From: Ideonella sp.
GTDB taxonomy: Bacteria > Pseudomonadota > Gammaproteobacteria > Burkholderiales > Burkholderiaceae_C
Direction of reading: 5' to 3'
Length of the DNA stretch: 64,000 bases
Assembly: GCA_015075165.1 (NCBI GenBank)
Contig: JABTUY010000006.1
Coordinates: 1-64,000 of the forward strand
Below the pieces are notes generated by a model that was not told the DNA's origin, did no database searches, and worked only from the letters and a program-made list of their open reading frames with translations. Each line of letters opens with the position of its first letter. Position 1 is the first letter of the stretch. Below, piece by piece: positions 26,511 through 35,139 of this stretch. A program made the translations under genes and the position numbers.

Positions 26511-27352
26511 GAATCACGCGAACGCTGTTGCCGCTGCTGGCCGCTGCGCTGCTGTGGGGCTGCACCACCTCGGCACCGACGCCGGCACCGGTGCGCCTGG
26601 TCGCGCTGAACTGCGGCGAGATCCAGATCCCCGACATCTCGCCGTGGTCGCCGGGCTTCAACGCCGGCAAGGCGATGACCTTCAGCAACAACTGCTATCT
26701 GATCCACCACGGCAAGACCTGGATGCTGTGGGATTCGGGCTTCAGCGATGCGCTGGCGGCCAACCCCGACGGCCAGGCCGGCCCGATGAACATGCGCATG
26801 AAGCGCAGCGTGACGCTGGTGTCGCAGCTCGCCGCGGTGGGCGTGAAGCCCGAGCAGATCACCGCGATCGCGTTCTCGCACAGCCATGCCGACCACGTCG
26901 GCAACGCCAACCTGTTCGCCAATGCCACGCTGTACATGCAGCAGGCCGAGTACGACCTCGCATTCGGCCCCGAGCCGGCGAAGTCGGGCTTCAACCCGGC
27001 GCTGTACGACAAGCTGCGCCACAACCCGATGGTCAAGCTCAGCGGCGACAAGGATGTGTTCGGCGACGGCAGCGTGGTGATCCTGTCGACGCCGGGGCAC
27101 ACCGCGGGGCATCAATCGCTGCTGGTGCGGCTGCCCAAGGCAGGCGCGGTGGTGCTGTCGGGCGACCTGGCGCACTTCCGCGAGAACTTCGAGCTGCGCC
27201 GCGTGCCGCGCTTCAACTTCAGCGCCGAGCAGTCGCAGGCGTCGATGGAGCGCGTCGCCCGACTGCTGCAATCGGAGCGGGCGCAGCTGTGGATCAACCA
27301 CGACAGCGCACAGAACGCGACGCTGCCGCACGCGCCGAAGTTCGTGGAGTGA
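26507..27352 (+). CDS. metallo-beta-lactamase-fold lipoprotein, AHL-lactonase-like
   Basis: 281 residues, with AGGAGGAGAG just upstream of the ATG. A lipobox (LLWGC, Cys at about residue 19) predicts a lipoprotein facing the periplasm. The metal site has SHSHADH (HxHxDH), a histidine in TPGHTAGH and an Asp in SGDLAHF, the pattern of N-acyl homoserine lactonases of the MBL fold. Quorum quenching is possible but not proven: many periplasmic MBL hydrolases act on other lactones or esters. It overlaps the following Hsp70-like gene by GTGA. Confidence 0.85.
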   Translation: MRITRTLLPLLAAALLWGCTTSAPTPAPVRLVALNCGEIQIPDISPWSPGFNAGKAMTFSNNCYLIHHGKTWMLWDSGFSDALAANPDGQAGPMNMRMKRSVTLVSQLAAVGVKPEQITAIAFSHSHADHVGNANLFANATLYMQQAEYDLAFGPEPAKSGFNPALYDKLRHNPMVKLSGDKDVFGDGSVVILSTPGHTAGHQSLLVRLPKAGAVVLSGDLAHFRENFELRRVPRFNFSAEQSQASMERVARLLQSERAQLWINHDSAQNATLPHAPKFVE

Positions 27353-28665
27353 GCGCGCCGGCGTACTGCGCGATCGACTTCGGCACCAGCAACTCGGCGC
27401 TCGCGCTGCCGGCGCGCAGCGGCCCGGGCGTCGAGCTGATGGCGCTGGAGGCGTCGTTCACCGGCATGCCGACCGCGGTGTTCTACGCGGTCGAGGGGCT
27501 GGCCGAGTATCAGGCACCGCAGCGGCTGTACGGGCGCGCGGCGATCGCCGCCTATGTCGATGGCCACGAGGGCCGGCTGATGCGCTCGATGAAGAGCATC
27601 CTCGGCAGCGACCTGGTCGAGCGCAGCACCGATGTCGGCGGCGGCCACTCGGTGCGCTACCTCGACGTGATCGGCGCCTACCTGCGGCACCTCAAGGGCA
27701 AGGCCGAGGCGCACGCCGGCGCGGTGATCGAGCGCGTCGTGATCGGCCGCCCGGTGTTCTTCGTCGACGACGACCCACCGCGCGACGCCGCCGCGCGGGA
27801 CGCGCTGGCGCGCGTGGCGCGCGACGTGGGCTTTGCCGACGTGCACTTCCAGTACGAGCCGATCGCCGCCGCGTTCGACCACGAGCAGAGCGTGACGCGC
27901 GAACAGATCGTGCTGGTGGCCGACATCGGCGGCGGCACATCGGACTTCAGCGTCGTGCGCGTCGGGCCGCAGCGCCGCGCGCGGCTCGACCGGCGCGACG
28001 ACATCCTGGCCAACCACGGCGTGCACGCGGCCGGCACCGACTTCGACCGCCGCATCGAGCTGCAGGCGATCCTGCCGCTGGCCGGCTACGGCGCGCTCGG
28101 CCCGCCGCGCGCCGACGGCACGCCGCCGCGCGAGGTGCCCAGTGGCATCTACTTCGACCTCGCCACCTGGCACCTGATCAATACCTGCTACACGCCGGCG
28201 CGTGTGCTCGAACTGCGCGGCATGCGCGACTGGTATGCCGACGCTTCGCTGCACGCGCGGCTGATGACGATCGTCACGCGCCGCCTCGGCCACGCGCTGG
28301 CGGCGCGCGCAGAGGACGCGAAGATCGCGCTGTCGACGGCACCGGCGGTGCCGATCGAACTCGACCCGGTCGAGCGCGGCCTGGCGACGCTGCTGCGTCA
28401 GCCGCAGGCGATGGCCGCGATCGCCGCCGACCGCGAGCGCATCGTTGCGGCGGCGCGCGAGACGCTGGCACTGGCGGGCCTCGAGCCCGCGCAGCTCGAC
28501 GCGCTGTACTTCACCGGCGGATCCACCGGGCTCGCGCCGCTGGTGCAGGCGATCGCTGCGGTGGCGCCGGCCGCGCAGGTGGTGCGCGGCGAGCGCTTCG
28601 CCAGCGTGGCCACCGGCCTGGGCGTGCACGCGCGGCGGCTGTTCGGCGAACCTGCGGCCGTCTAG
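27349..28665 (+). CDS. yegD: Hsp70-family protein, YegD-like
   Basis: 438 residues from GTG 27349, which overlaps the upstream stop as GTGA. The actin-fold nucleotide motifs are present: phosphate 1 AIDFGTSNSALAL, phosphate 2 VLVADIGGGTSDFSVV and adenosine motif YFTGGSTGLAPLVQ. As in E. coli YegD (about 450 residues), there is no DnaK substrate-binding domain or lid. The client and function are unknown. Translational coupling to a lipoprotein enzyme gene is unusual. Confidence 0.9.
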   Translation: MSAPAYCAIDFGTSNSALALPARSGPGVELMALEASFTGMPTAVFYAVEGLAEYQAPQRLYGRAAIAAYVDGHEGRLMRSMKSILGSDLVERSTDVGGGHSVRYLDVIGAYLRHLKGKAEAHAGAVIERVVIGRPVFFVDDDPPRDAAARDALARVARDVGFADVHFQYEPIAAAFDHEQSVTREQIVLVADIGGGTSDFSVVRVGPQRRARLDRRDDILANHGVHAAGTDFDRRIELQAILPLAGYGALGPPRADGTPPREVPSGIYFDLATWHLINTCYTPARVLELRGMRDWYADASLHARLMTIVTRRLGHALAARAEDAKIALSTAPAVPIELDPVERGLATLLRQPQAMAAIAADRERIVAAARETLALAGLEPAQLDALYFTGGSTGLAPLVQAIAAVAPAAQVVRGERFASVATGLGVHARRLFGEPAAV

Positions 28666-28692
28666 GACCGTCGTTCCAGGCCCTTCGAATCT

Positions 28693-29310
28693 TCAAGCGA
28701 CGTGCTTGAGCACCGCCACGAAGTGGCAGCCGCTGCCGACCAGCACGAACACATGCCACACCAAGTGGCCGAAACGCAGGCGACGGTCGAGCATGAAGAA
28801 CAGCGTGCCAGCGCAGTAGGCGATACCGCCGGCCAGCAGCCACAGCAGCCCCTCGCGACCGAGCGAGGCCAGCAGCGGCTGCGCCGCCGCAACCATGAGC
28901 CAACCGAAGGCGAGGTACAGCGCGGTCGACGTGGCGCGATTGGCCAGCCGACCGGCGAGCTTCATCGCGACGCCAGCGCCGGCCACCGCCCACACCAGTG
29001 CGAGCAGCGGTGTGGCGAACGCATGGCCGAGCGCGAACGGCGTGAAGGTGCCCGCCATGAACAGGTAGATCGCCGCATGGTCCAGCCGCTTGAGCAGGCC
29101 CTTGGCCGGGCCGGCCGGCGCGGCGTGATAGGCCGATGACACGGCGAACACCAGCACCATCGTCGCGGCGAACACCCACACGCCGAGCCATCGGGCGTCG
29201 CCGCGCGCCGCCTCGTCGGCCGCCAGCACCGGCAGCGCCAGCAACGCGAGCAGCGCTCCGAGCGCATGGCTGGCTGTGTTGGCCTGCTCCTCGCGTCGCT
29301 CGGGTGCCAT
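28693..29310 (-). CDS. hemolysin III family (PAQR-like) membrane protein
   Basis: 205 residues from ATG 29310. Seven hydrophobic segments carry the conserved metal/catalytic-type histidines (SSAYHAAPAG, RLDHAAIYLFMAGTFTPF, HLVWHVFVLVGSGCHF). The family includes YqfA; a lytic role is doubtful despite the name. It is one of two paralogues in this window (see 54627–55313). Convergent with the YegD-like gene. Confidence 0.9.
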   Translation of the reverse strand: MAPERREEQANTASHALGALLALLALPVLAADEAARGDARWLGVWVFAATMVLVFAVSSAYHAAPAGPAKGLLKRLDHAAIYLFMAGTFTPFALGHAFATPLLALVWAVAGAGVAMKLAGRLANRATSTALYLAFGWLMVAAAQPLLASLGREGLLWLLAGGIAYCAGTLFFMLDRRLRFGHLVWHVFVLVGSGCHFVAVLKHVA

Positions 29311-29495
29311 CGGCGTCGCCCCTGCTCCCTGGCGCGCACCACTTCGCGCGCTGCGGATCAGTGTGGACACCGCCGAGCACGCACGCATCCCGCAGCCGCG
29401 GGCCGGCAGGCCCTGCTTTCCGGGGGCGCTCGCGTGCGTCGTCCGCGTGGTCGTCGGGCTGCGCGCGCGCGGCGGCCCTCAGGCGAGACGCGGCC

Positions 29496-29501
29496 TAGAA
29501 T
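29496..29501 (+). promoter_or_regulatory. candidate -10 element for ilvE
   Basis: TAGAAT lies 31 bases before the ATG at 29533. No good -35 hexamer is visible at 16–18 bases upstream, so the call rests on the -10 word and position only. Confidence 0.35.
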
Positions 29502-29532
29502 CGCCGTTCCAGGCTGTACTCGAGGAATGTTC

Positions 29533-30459
29533 ATGTCGATGTCCGACCGCGACGGCAAGATCTGGTTCGACGGCAAGCTCGTCGACTGGCGCGACGCCAA
29601 GATCCACGTGCTGACGCACACGCTGCACTACGGCTGCGGCGCATTCGAAGGCGTGCGCGCCTACAAGACCGCGGCCGGCCCGACCGCGATCTTCCGCCTG
29701 CGCGAGCACACCGAGCGGCTGTTCAACTCGGCCAAGATCCTGCGCATGAAAATCCCCTACAGCTTCGAGCAGGTGTGCGAGGCGCAGCGTGAGGTGGTGC
29801 GCGCCAACACGCTCGACAGCTGCTACCTGCGCCCGCTGGTGTGGATCGGCGACCACAAGCTCGGCGTCAGCCCGAAGGGCAACACCATCCACCTGATGGT
29901 CGCGGCCTGGCCGTGGGGCGCCTACCTCGGCGACGAGGGGCTGAACAAGGGCATCCGTGTCAAGACCTCGAGCTACACGCGCCACCACGTCAACATCACG
30001 ATGACGCAGGCCAAGGCGGTGAGCAACTACACCAACTCGATCCTCGCCAACGTCGAGGTCACCGACGACGGCTACGACGAAGCGATGCTGCTCGACGCGG
30101 CCGGCTTCGTCAGCGAGGGTGCCGGCGAGAACCTGTTCATCGTCAAGGGCGGCACCGTCTACACGCCCGATCTCTCCGCCGGCGCGCTCAACGGCATCAC
30201 GCGCAACACGGTGTTCGCGATCTGCGCCGACCTGGGCCTGAGAATCGTCGAAAAGCGCATCACGCGCGACGAGGTCTACATCGCCGACGAGGCGTTCTTC
30301 ACCGGCACAGCGGCCGAGGTGACGCCGATCCGCGAGTACGACCGCGTGACGCTGGGCGCCGGCGCGCGCGGCCCGGTCACCACCAGGATCCAGGCCGCGT
30401 TCTTCGACATCGTCGCCGGCCGCAACGCCAAATACGCCGAATGGCTGACCGCGGTATGA
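29533..30459 (+). CDS. ilvE: branched-chain amino acid aminotransferase
   Basis: 308 residues. Three in-frame ATGs (29527, 29533, 29539) are clustered; 29533 has GAGGA at the best distance. It is a fold-type IV aminotransferase with HTLHYGCGAFEGVRAY, RLREHTERLF and the lysine-bearing segment in TQAKAVSNYTNSILANVE, then EAMLLDAAGFVSEGAGENLF. It catalyses the last step of Val/Leu/Ile synthesis and the first of their breakdown. The following zinc-finger gene overlaps by ATGA. Confidence 0.95.
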   Translation: MSMSDRDGKIWFDGKLVDWRDAKIHVLTHTLHYGCGAFEGVRAYKTAAGPTAIFRLREHTERLFNSAKILRMKIPYSFEQVCEAQREVVRANTLDSCYLRPLVWIGDHKLGVSPKGNTIHLMVAAWPWGAYLGDEGLNKGIRVKTSSYTRHHVNITMTQAKAVSNYTNSILANVEVTDDGYDEAMLLDAAGFVSEGAGENLFIVKGGTVYTPDLSAGALNGITRNTVFAICADLGLRIVEKRITRDEVYIADEAFFTGTAAEVTPIREYDRVTLGAGARGPVTTRIQAAFFDIVAGRNAKYAEWLTAV

Positions 30460-30668
30460 GCGCCACGCAACCCAAGGCCGTCGTCGAGGTGACCGCGCAG
30501 GACCTGGTCGGGCCGGGCGTGGTGTTCTGCCCCAACCCGAAGATGCCGCTGTGGCGCAACCATCCGCGCGTGTTCATCGACGTCGCCACCGAAGGCGCCG
30601 GCCGCTGCCACTATTGCGGCACCGAGTACCGCCTGAAAGCCGGGGAGCAACTCGCGCACGGGCACTGA
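30456..30668 (+). CDS. small zinc-finger (zf-CHCC-type) protein
   Basis: 70 residues, ATGA overlap with ilvE. It contains FCPNP near residue 25, a histidine in RNHPRVFIDV and CHYCGTEYRL near the end, matching the zf-CHCC pattern also found in the NDUFS6 subunit of complex I. In Burkholderiales such small proteins commonly follow ilvE. Function unknown; probably cytoplasmic and Zn-binding. Confidence 0.88.
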   Translation: MSATQPKAVVEVTAQDLVGPGVVFCPNPKMPLWRNHPRVFIDVATEGAGRCHYCGTEYRLKAGEQLAHGH

Positions 30669-30860
30669 GCCCGCGCACGGGCCAGTCCCCGCGGACTGGT
30701 CTGTGGCTGGCGACAGCGCAGCGCGCTGCGGCGAAGGCTCACATCGCGGCAGCGATGTGAAGGCGCATAGCGCCGGCCGAAGCCAAGGACTGGCCGCGTC
30801 TCGCGCGGCGAGGCATGAGGCCGGACGCAACGGCCGGAAGGGGCCAATCGGCGCGTGACC
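30669..30860. repeat. hairpin-dense intergenic sequence upstream of narX
   Basis: A chain of short perfect hairpins is seen: CCAGTCC/GGACTGG (30681–30698), CACATCGC/GCGATGTG (30740–30759) and GGCGC/GCGCC around 30762–30774. TGGCCGCGTCTCGCG follows at 30791–30805 and is repeated exactly at 42218–42232 between narH and narJ. No reading frame looks real. This is probably a compound intergenic repeat. Confidence 0.6.
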
Positions 30861-30866
30861 CACGTC

Positions 30867-30880
30867 TTGACCGAGGTCAA
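30867..30880 (+). promoter_or_regulatory. FNR/Dnr-like binding site upstream of narX
   Basis: TTGACCGAGGTCAA fits TTGAY-N4-RTCAA, and the arms extend to a perfect 6-base inverted repeat (CTTGAC/GTCAAG, 30866–30881). Its centre is 31 bases before the centre of a TACATT -10-like hexamer, the geometry of class II FNR promoters. It is the only convincing site of this kind in the nar region, suggesting oxygen control of the regulator operon. Confidence 0.75.
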
Positions 30881-30901
30881 GCCATGGCATGGGGCACTGG
30901 G

Positions 30902-30907
30902 TACATT
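30902..30907 (+). promoter_or_regulatory. candidate -10 element of the narX promoter
   Basis: TACATT, placed correctly relative to the FNR-like box. It predicts a transcript start near 30914, where the GTG start codon of narX lies. Confidence 0.5.
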
Positions 30908-30913
30908 GCCGAC

Positions 30914-32887
30914 GTGAGCGACACCACACGCCAATGGTCGCTGGGCGCCAAGCTCGCGCTGGTCGGCCTGCCGTTCCTGCTGCTCGGGTTGCTGACCAGC
31001 GCGCTGACGCTGTGGGTCTCGTCGCAGCTCGACGGCGCCGCCGCCGCGGTCAACGAGGCCGGCCGGCTGCGCATGCAGACGGTTCGCATCGCGTGGCTCG
31101 CCGGCCGCGTCGAGCCCGCTGTGCTCGACGCGCAGGTGGCGGCGTTCGATGCCAGCCTGGCGCTGCTGCGCAACGGCGCGCCCGAGCGGCCGCTGGTGGT
31201 GCCGTGGGACGACACGGTGCGCGCGCGCTTCGCGGCCGTCGAGGCCGGCTGGCACGCCTACCGCAGCCAGTGGCCGCGCGGCGCTGCGCCGGCGGCCATC
31301 GCCGCGCAGGAGGCCGCCACGGTCGACCTGGTGGCGCGCATCGACGCGCTGGTGCATGCCACCGAGGCGCACCTGGCACGCTACACGTCGCTGATGCACC
31401 TGCTGCAACTGGGTCTGCTGATGCTCGGCGTGATCGGCGCGGCGGTGCTGGTGGTCACCGGCTACCGCTTCGTGGTCGAGCCGGTGGTCGTGCTGAAGCA
31501 GGCGATCGACCGGCTGCATGCCGGCGACCTCGGCGTGCGCGTGGCGATCGCCAGCCGCGACGAGTTCGGCGCGCTGGCCGACGGCTTCAACGACATGGCC
31601 GGCAAGCTGCAGGCGCTGTACCGCAACCTCGAGGCACGCGTCAACGAGAAGACCGCCGAGCTGAAAGACCAGCGCGAGCGGCTGCGCACGCTGTACGAGG
31701 TGAGCACGCTGGTCACGCACAGCAGCGCACTGGCCGAGCTGGCTGCCGGCTTCGTCGGCCAGGTGCGCCACGCGGTGCATGCCGACGCCGCGGCGCTGCG
31801 CTGGGCCGACGACGACAGCGAGCGCTTCGTGATGCTGGCCAGCGACGGCGTGCCCGATGCGCTGGCGCGCGACGAGCATTGCATCCGCAGCGGCGACTGC
31901 CACTGCGGCATCGCGCCCGGCCAGCAGGGCGCGCGCGTGATCCCGATGCACGCACTGGCCGGCGACGGCCCGCTGGGCTGCCGGCACGCCGGCTGGTCGA
32001 CGGTGGTCACCGTGCCGATCCGTCTGAAGGAGCGCCTGCTCGGCGAGCTCGACCTGTTCTTCCACGCGCGCTACCGCTTGGGCGATGCCGAACGCACGCT
32101 GCTCGACGCGCTGACCGCACACCTGGCCAGCGGCATCGAGAACCTGCGCGTGGTCGCGCTCGAGAAGGAGGCTGCGGTGGCACAGGAGCGCGGTTTCATC
32201 GCGCGCGAGCTGCACGATTCGATCGCCCAGTCGCTGGCGTTCCTGAAGATCCAGGTGCAGCTGATGCGCGACGCGATGGAGCGCGGCGACCGCACCGCAA
32301 TGGCGGCGGTGCTGGCCGAGATCGACCTCGGCGTGAAGGAGAGCCACGGCAACGTGCGCGAGCTGCTGCTCAGTTTCCGCACCCGCACCGACCCCGAGGA
32401 CATCGAAGGCGCGCTGCGCACCACGCTGCGCAAGTTCGAGCAGCAGACCGGCGTGCCGGCCGAGCTGACGCTGCACGGCCAGGGCCTGCCGCTGGCGCCC
32501 GACGTGCAGGTGCAGGCGCTGCACATCGTGCAGGAGGCGTTGTCGAACGTGCGCAAGCACGCGGGCGCCAGCGGCGTGCGGCTGCAGGTCTGGCGCCAGC
32601 CGGTCTGGCGCTTCGAAGTGCACGACGACGGCGTCGGCTTCGACACGCGGCGCGACGACCGCAGCGAAACCCATGTCGGCCTGCGCATCATGGCCGAGCG
32701 TGCCGAGCGGCTGGGAGCGCGCTTCAGCGTCGAGTCGAGCCCCGGGCGCGGCACGCGCGTGCGGCTGACGCTGCCGCCGATCGTCGCCGCCAGCACTGCC
32801 GTCGCCACGGCGGATGCCACCGCGGCGGCCACAGCCGACACGGCGGCCATCGCGACCGTGGCCTCGCCGGACGCCACCACCCACTGA
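30914..32887 (+). CDS. narX: nitrate/nitrite sensor histidine kinase NarX
   Basis: 657 residues from GTG 30914; an ATG at 30884 would add 10 residues. TM1 spans residues 14–36. A periplasmic sensor follows, with the P-box-like AAAVNEAGRLRMQTVRIAW (residues 43–61) known for nitrate binding in NarX. TM2 spans 162–184, then a HAMP linker. A central module has Cys323, 329, 331 and 356, as in NarX. HisKA_3 has His434 in RELHDSIAQS, and the ATPase domain has NVRKHA and DDGVGFD. The Ala/Thr-rich tail looks disordered. It phosphorylates NarL, encoded 19 bases downstream. Confidence 0.93.
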   Translation: MSDTTRQWSLGAKLALVGLPFLLLGLLTSALTLWVSSQLDGAAAAVNEAGRLRMQTVRIAWLAGRVEPAVLDAQVAAFDASLALLRNGAPERPLVVPWDDTVRARFAAVEAGWHAYRSQWPRGAAPAAIAAQEAATVDLVARIDALVHATEAHLARYTSLMHLLQLGLLMLGVIGAAVLVVTGYRFVVEPVVVLKQAIDRLHAGDLGVRVAIASRDEFGALADGFNDMAGKLQALYRNLEARVNEKTAELKDQRERLRTLYEVSTLVTHSSALAELAAGFVGQVRHAVHADAAALRWADDDSERFVMLASDGVPDALARDEHCIRSGDCHCGIAPGQQGARVIPMHALAGDGPLGCRHAGWSTVVTVPIRLKERLLGELDLFFHARYRLGDAERTLLDALTAHLASGIENLRVVALEKEAAVAQERGFIARELHDSIAQSLAFLKIQVQLMRDAMERGDRTAMAAVLAEIDLGVKESHGNVRELLLSFRTRTDPEDIEGALRTTLRKFEQQTGVPAELTLHGQGLPLAPDVQVQALHIVQEALSNVRKHAGASGVRLQVWRQPVWRFEVHDDGVGFDTRRDDRSETHVGLRIMAERAERLGARFSVESSPGRGTRVRLTLPPIVAASTAVATADATAAATADTAAIATVASPDATTH

Positions 32888-32906
32888 GCAAGAGGTGCGA
32901 CACGCG

Positions 32907-33578
32907 ATGGCGGACAGCCGCATCCGCATCCTGGTGGTCGATGACCACACGCTGTTCCGTCGCGGCCTGACTGCGCTGCTGGCGCGCGATGACGCGCTGG
33001 AGGTGGTCGGCGACGCCGGCGACGCCGGCGAGGCGTTGCGCAAGGTCGAGGCGCTCGCGCCCGACCTGATCCTGCTCGACAACCATCTGCCGGGCGTCAA
33101 CGGCGTCGATGCGGTGCCGGCGCTGCTCGCGGCGGCGCCGGGCGTCAAGGTGCTGATGCTGACCGTCAGCGAGGACGAGGCTGATCTCGCCGCGGCGCTG
33201 CGCGGCAAGGCACACGGCTACCTGCTGAAGACGATCGAGGGCGACGCGCTGTCGGCGGCGATCCGCCGCGTGATGCGCGGCGAGCACGTTATCGCCGACG
33301 AGATGACCGGCAAACTGGTGGCGGCCTTCCGCGACGCCAGCGCCGGCACGCCCGCGGCGCCACCGGCTGCGCCGGCTTCGCCGCTGCAGGCGCTGTCGCC
33401 ACGCGAGACCGAGATCCTGCGCGCGATCGCCGGCGGCGCCAGCAACAAGGAGATCGCGCGCAGCCTCGCCATCGCCGAATCGACGGTGAAGGTTCACGTA
33501 CAGCACCTGCTGCGCAAGCTCGACGTCGGCTCGCGCGTGCAGCTGGCGGTGATCGCCCACGAGCACCGGTTGCGCTGA
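32907..33578 (+). CDS. narL: response regulator NarL
   Basis: 223 residues. The receiver domain has Asp12/Asp13, phospho-acceptor Asp58 (LLDNHLPGVNG) and Lys in GYLLKT. A Pro/Ala linker leads to a LuxR-type helix-turn-helix (LSPRETEILRAIAGGASNKEIARSLAIAESTVKVHVQHLLRKL). It is the partner of NarX and the likely activator of the narK/narG genes downstream. Confidence 0.95.
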   Translation: MADSRIRILVVDDHTLFRRGLTALLARDDALEVVGDAGDAGEALRKVEALAPDLILLDNHLPGVNGVDAVPALLAAAPGVKVLMLTVSEDEADLAAALRGKAHGYLLKTIEGDALSAAIRRVMRGEHVIADEMTGKLVAAFRDASAGTPAAPPAAPASPLQALSPRETEILRAIAGGASNKEIARSLAIAESTVKVHVQHLLRKLDVGSRVQLAVIAHEHRLR

Positions 33579-33831
33579 CGCGCGCGTTGATGCCGCGCAA
33601 GCCCGGTCGCCCCCGGGCGACTCTCGGGCAAATGTGGCTTCGCCACTTCGCTTGACCCCCGCGGGGGGCGGGCCGAGCTGGCCCGGCCCTGCCCAGTAGT
33701 TCTTTCGAACGATGGCGGCTGTTGCCCCATCGTTCTTCCGGCGGTGCGGTTCACCGGCCACCGGCCGATGGCGCCGGCCGCATGCGCTTCCTACGATCGC
33801 CCGCAAACGAGGGCATGTGGCGGGTGCGGGG
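33579..33831. other. narL–narK1 spacer with GC-rich hairpins
   Basis: 253 bases without a gene. It contains GTCGCCC/GGGCGAC (33607–33620 region), TGGCTTCGCCA, and CCCCCGCGGGGGG near 33656, all self-complementary. These resemble the dispersed intergenic repeats seen elsewhere in the window. The narK1 promoter should lie here, but no FNR box with two good half-sites is visible (only TTGAT at 33587). Confidence 0.5.
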
Positions 33832-35097
33832 ATGAGCAAGCAAGGTCAGGCGTTGTCGGTGCTGGTGGTCAGCACGCTGGCGTTCACCGTCTGCTTCACG
33901 GTGTGGATGATGTTCGGCGTCATCGGCATCCCGCTGAAGCAACAGCTCGGCCTGAACGCCACCGAGTTCGGCCTGCTCACCGCCACGCCGGTGCTCGCCG
34001 GCTCGCTGGTGCGCGTGCCGCTGGGCATCTGGACCGACCAGTACGGCGGCCGCGTCGTGATGGCGCTGCTGATGGCGCTGACGGTGCCGGCGATCTGGGC
34101 GATGGCCTACGCCACCGAGTTCTGGCAGTTCCTCGTGATCGGGTTGTTCGTCGGTCTGGCCGGCGGCTCGTTCTCGGTCGGCACGCCGTACGTCGCACGC
34201 TGGTTCCCCAAGCAGCGCCAGGGCTTCGCGATGGGCGTCTACGGCGCCGGCAACTCCGGTGCCGCGGTGAACAAGTTCGTCGCGCCGGTGCTGGTGGTGG
34301 CGTTCGGCTGGACCATGGTGCCGCAGGTCTACGCCGCGATGATGCTCGGCACCGTGATCGTGTTCTGGCTGTTCAGCTACAGCGATCCGGCGCACCGTGT
34401 CAGCGGCGGCACGCGCTTCGTCGACCAGCTCGCCGCGCTGAAGGATCCGCGGGTGCTGAAGTACTGCCAGTACTACTCGATCGTGTTCGGCGGCTATGTC
34501 GCGCTGAGCCTGTGGATGGTGCAGTACTACGTCGGCGAGTACGGGCTCGAGATCCGCACCGCGGCGCTGCTGGCGGCGTGCTTCTCGCTGCCCGGCGGCG
34601 TGCTGCGCGCGATCGGCGGCTGGCTGTCGGACCGCTACGGTGCGCACAAGGTCACCTGGTGGGTGATGTGGGTGAGCTGGATCTGCCTGTTCCTGCTGAG
34701 CTACCCGCAGACCGACTTCACGATCCGCACCGTCGACGGACCCAAGAGCTTCCACGTCGGCCTGAACGTCTATACGTTCACCGCGCTGATGGCGATCCTC
34801 GGCGTCGCGTGGGCGTTCGGCAAGGCCAGCGTGTTCAAGTACATCGGCGACGACTACCCCGACAACATCGGCGCGATCAGCGGCATCGTCGGCCTGGCCG
34901 GTGGCCTGGGCGGCTTCGTGCTGCCGATCATGTTCGGCGCGCTGATGGATTTCACCGGCATTCGCTCCAGCGCCTTCATGCTGCTGTACGGCGTGGTCTG
35001 GGTCTCGCTGATCTGGATGTACTGGACCGAGGTGCGCCGCACCGAGCTGATGGGGCCGCACACACCGGCCGCCGCGCTGCCCGCGTTCGCGCGCTGA
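33832..35097 (+). CDS. narK1: nitrate/nitrite MFS transporter, NarK1-like
   Basis: 421 residues from ATG 33832, with 12 membrane segments. Nitrate-signature motifs are seen: GGSFSVGTPYVARWFP (helix 5) and GIVGLAGGLGGFVLPIMFG (helix 11). The short type I form is usually a nitrate/proton symporter. It is followed by a longer NarK2 form, the tandem arrangement seen in denitrifiers. Confidence 0.9.
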   Translation: MSKQGQALSVLVVSTLAFTVCFTVWMMFGVIGIPLKQQLGLNATEFGLLTATPVLAGSLVRVPLGIWTDQYGGRVVMALLMALTVPAIWAMAYATEFWQFLVIGLFVGLAGGSFSVGTPYVARWFPKQRQGFAMGVYGAGNSGAAVNKFVAPVLVVAFGWTMVPQVYAAMMLGTVIVFWLFSYSDPAHRVSGGTRFVDQLAALKDPRVLKYCQYYSIVFGGYVALSLWMVQYYVGEYGLEIRTAALLAACFSLPGGVLRAIGGWLSDRYGAHKVTWWVMWVSWICLFLLSYPQTDFTIRTVDGPKSFHVGLNVYTFTALMAILGVAWAFGKASVFKYIGDDYPDNIGAISGIVGLAGGLGGFVLPIMFGALMDFTGIRSSAFMLLYGVVWVSLIWMYWTEVRRTELMGPHTPAAALPAFAR

Positions 35098-35139
35098 CCG
35101 CCCTTTCGAGACACCTCTTCGCATCGAGAACCTCCGACC

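Noticed and set aside
33587-33600. TTGAT-GCCG-CGCAA as an FNR box for narK1
   Set aside because: Only the left half-site fits, and it lies about 240 bases before the start codon.
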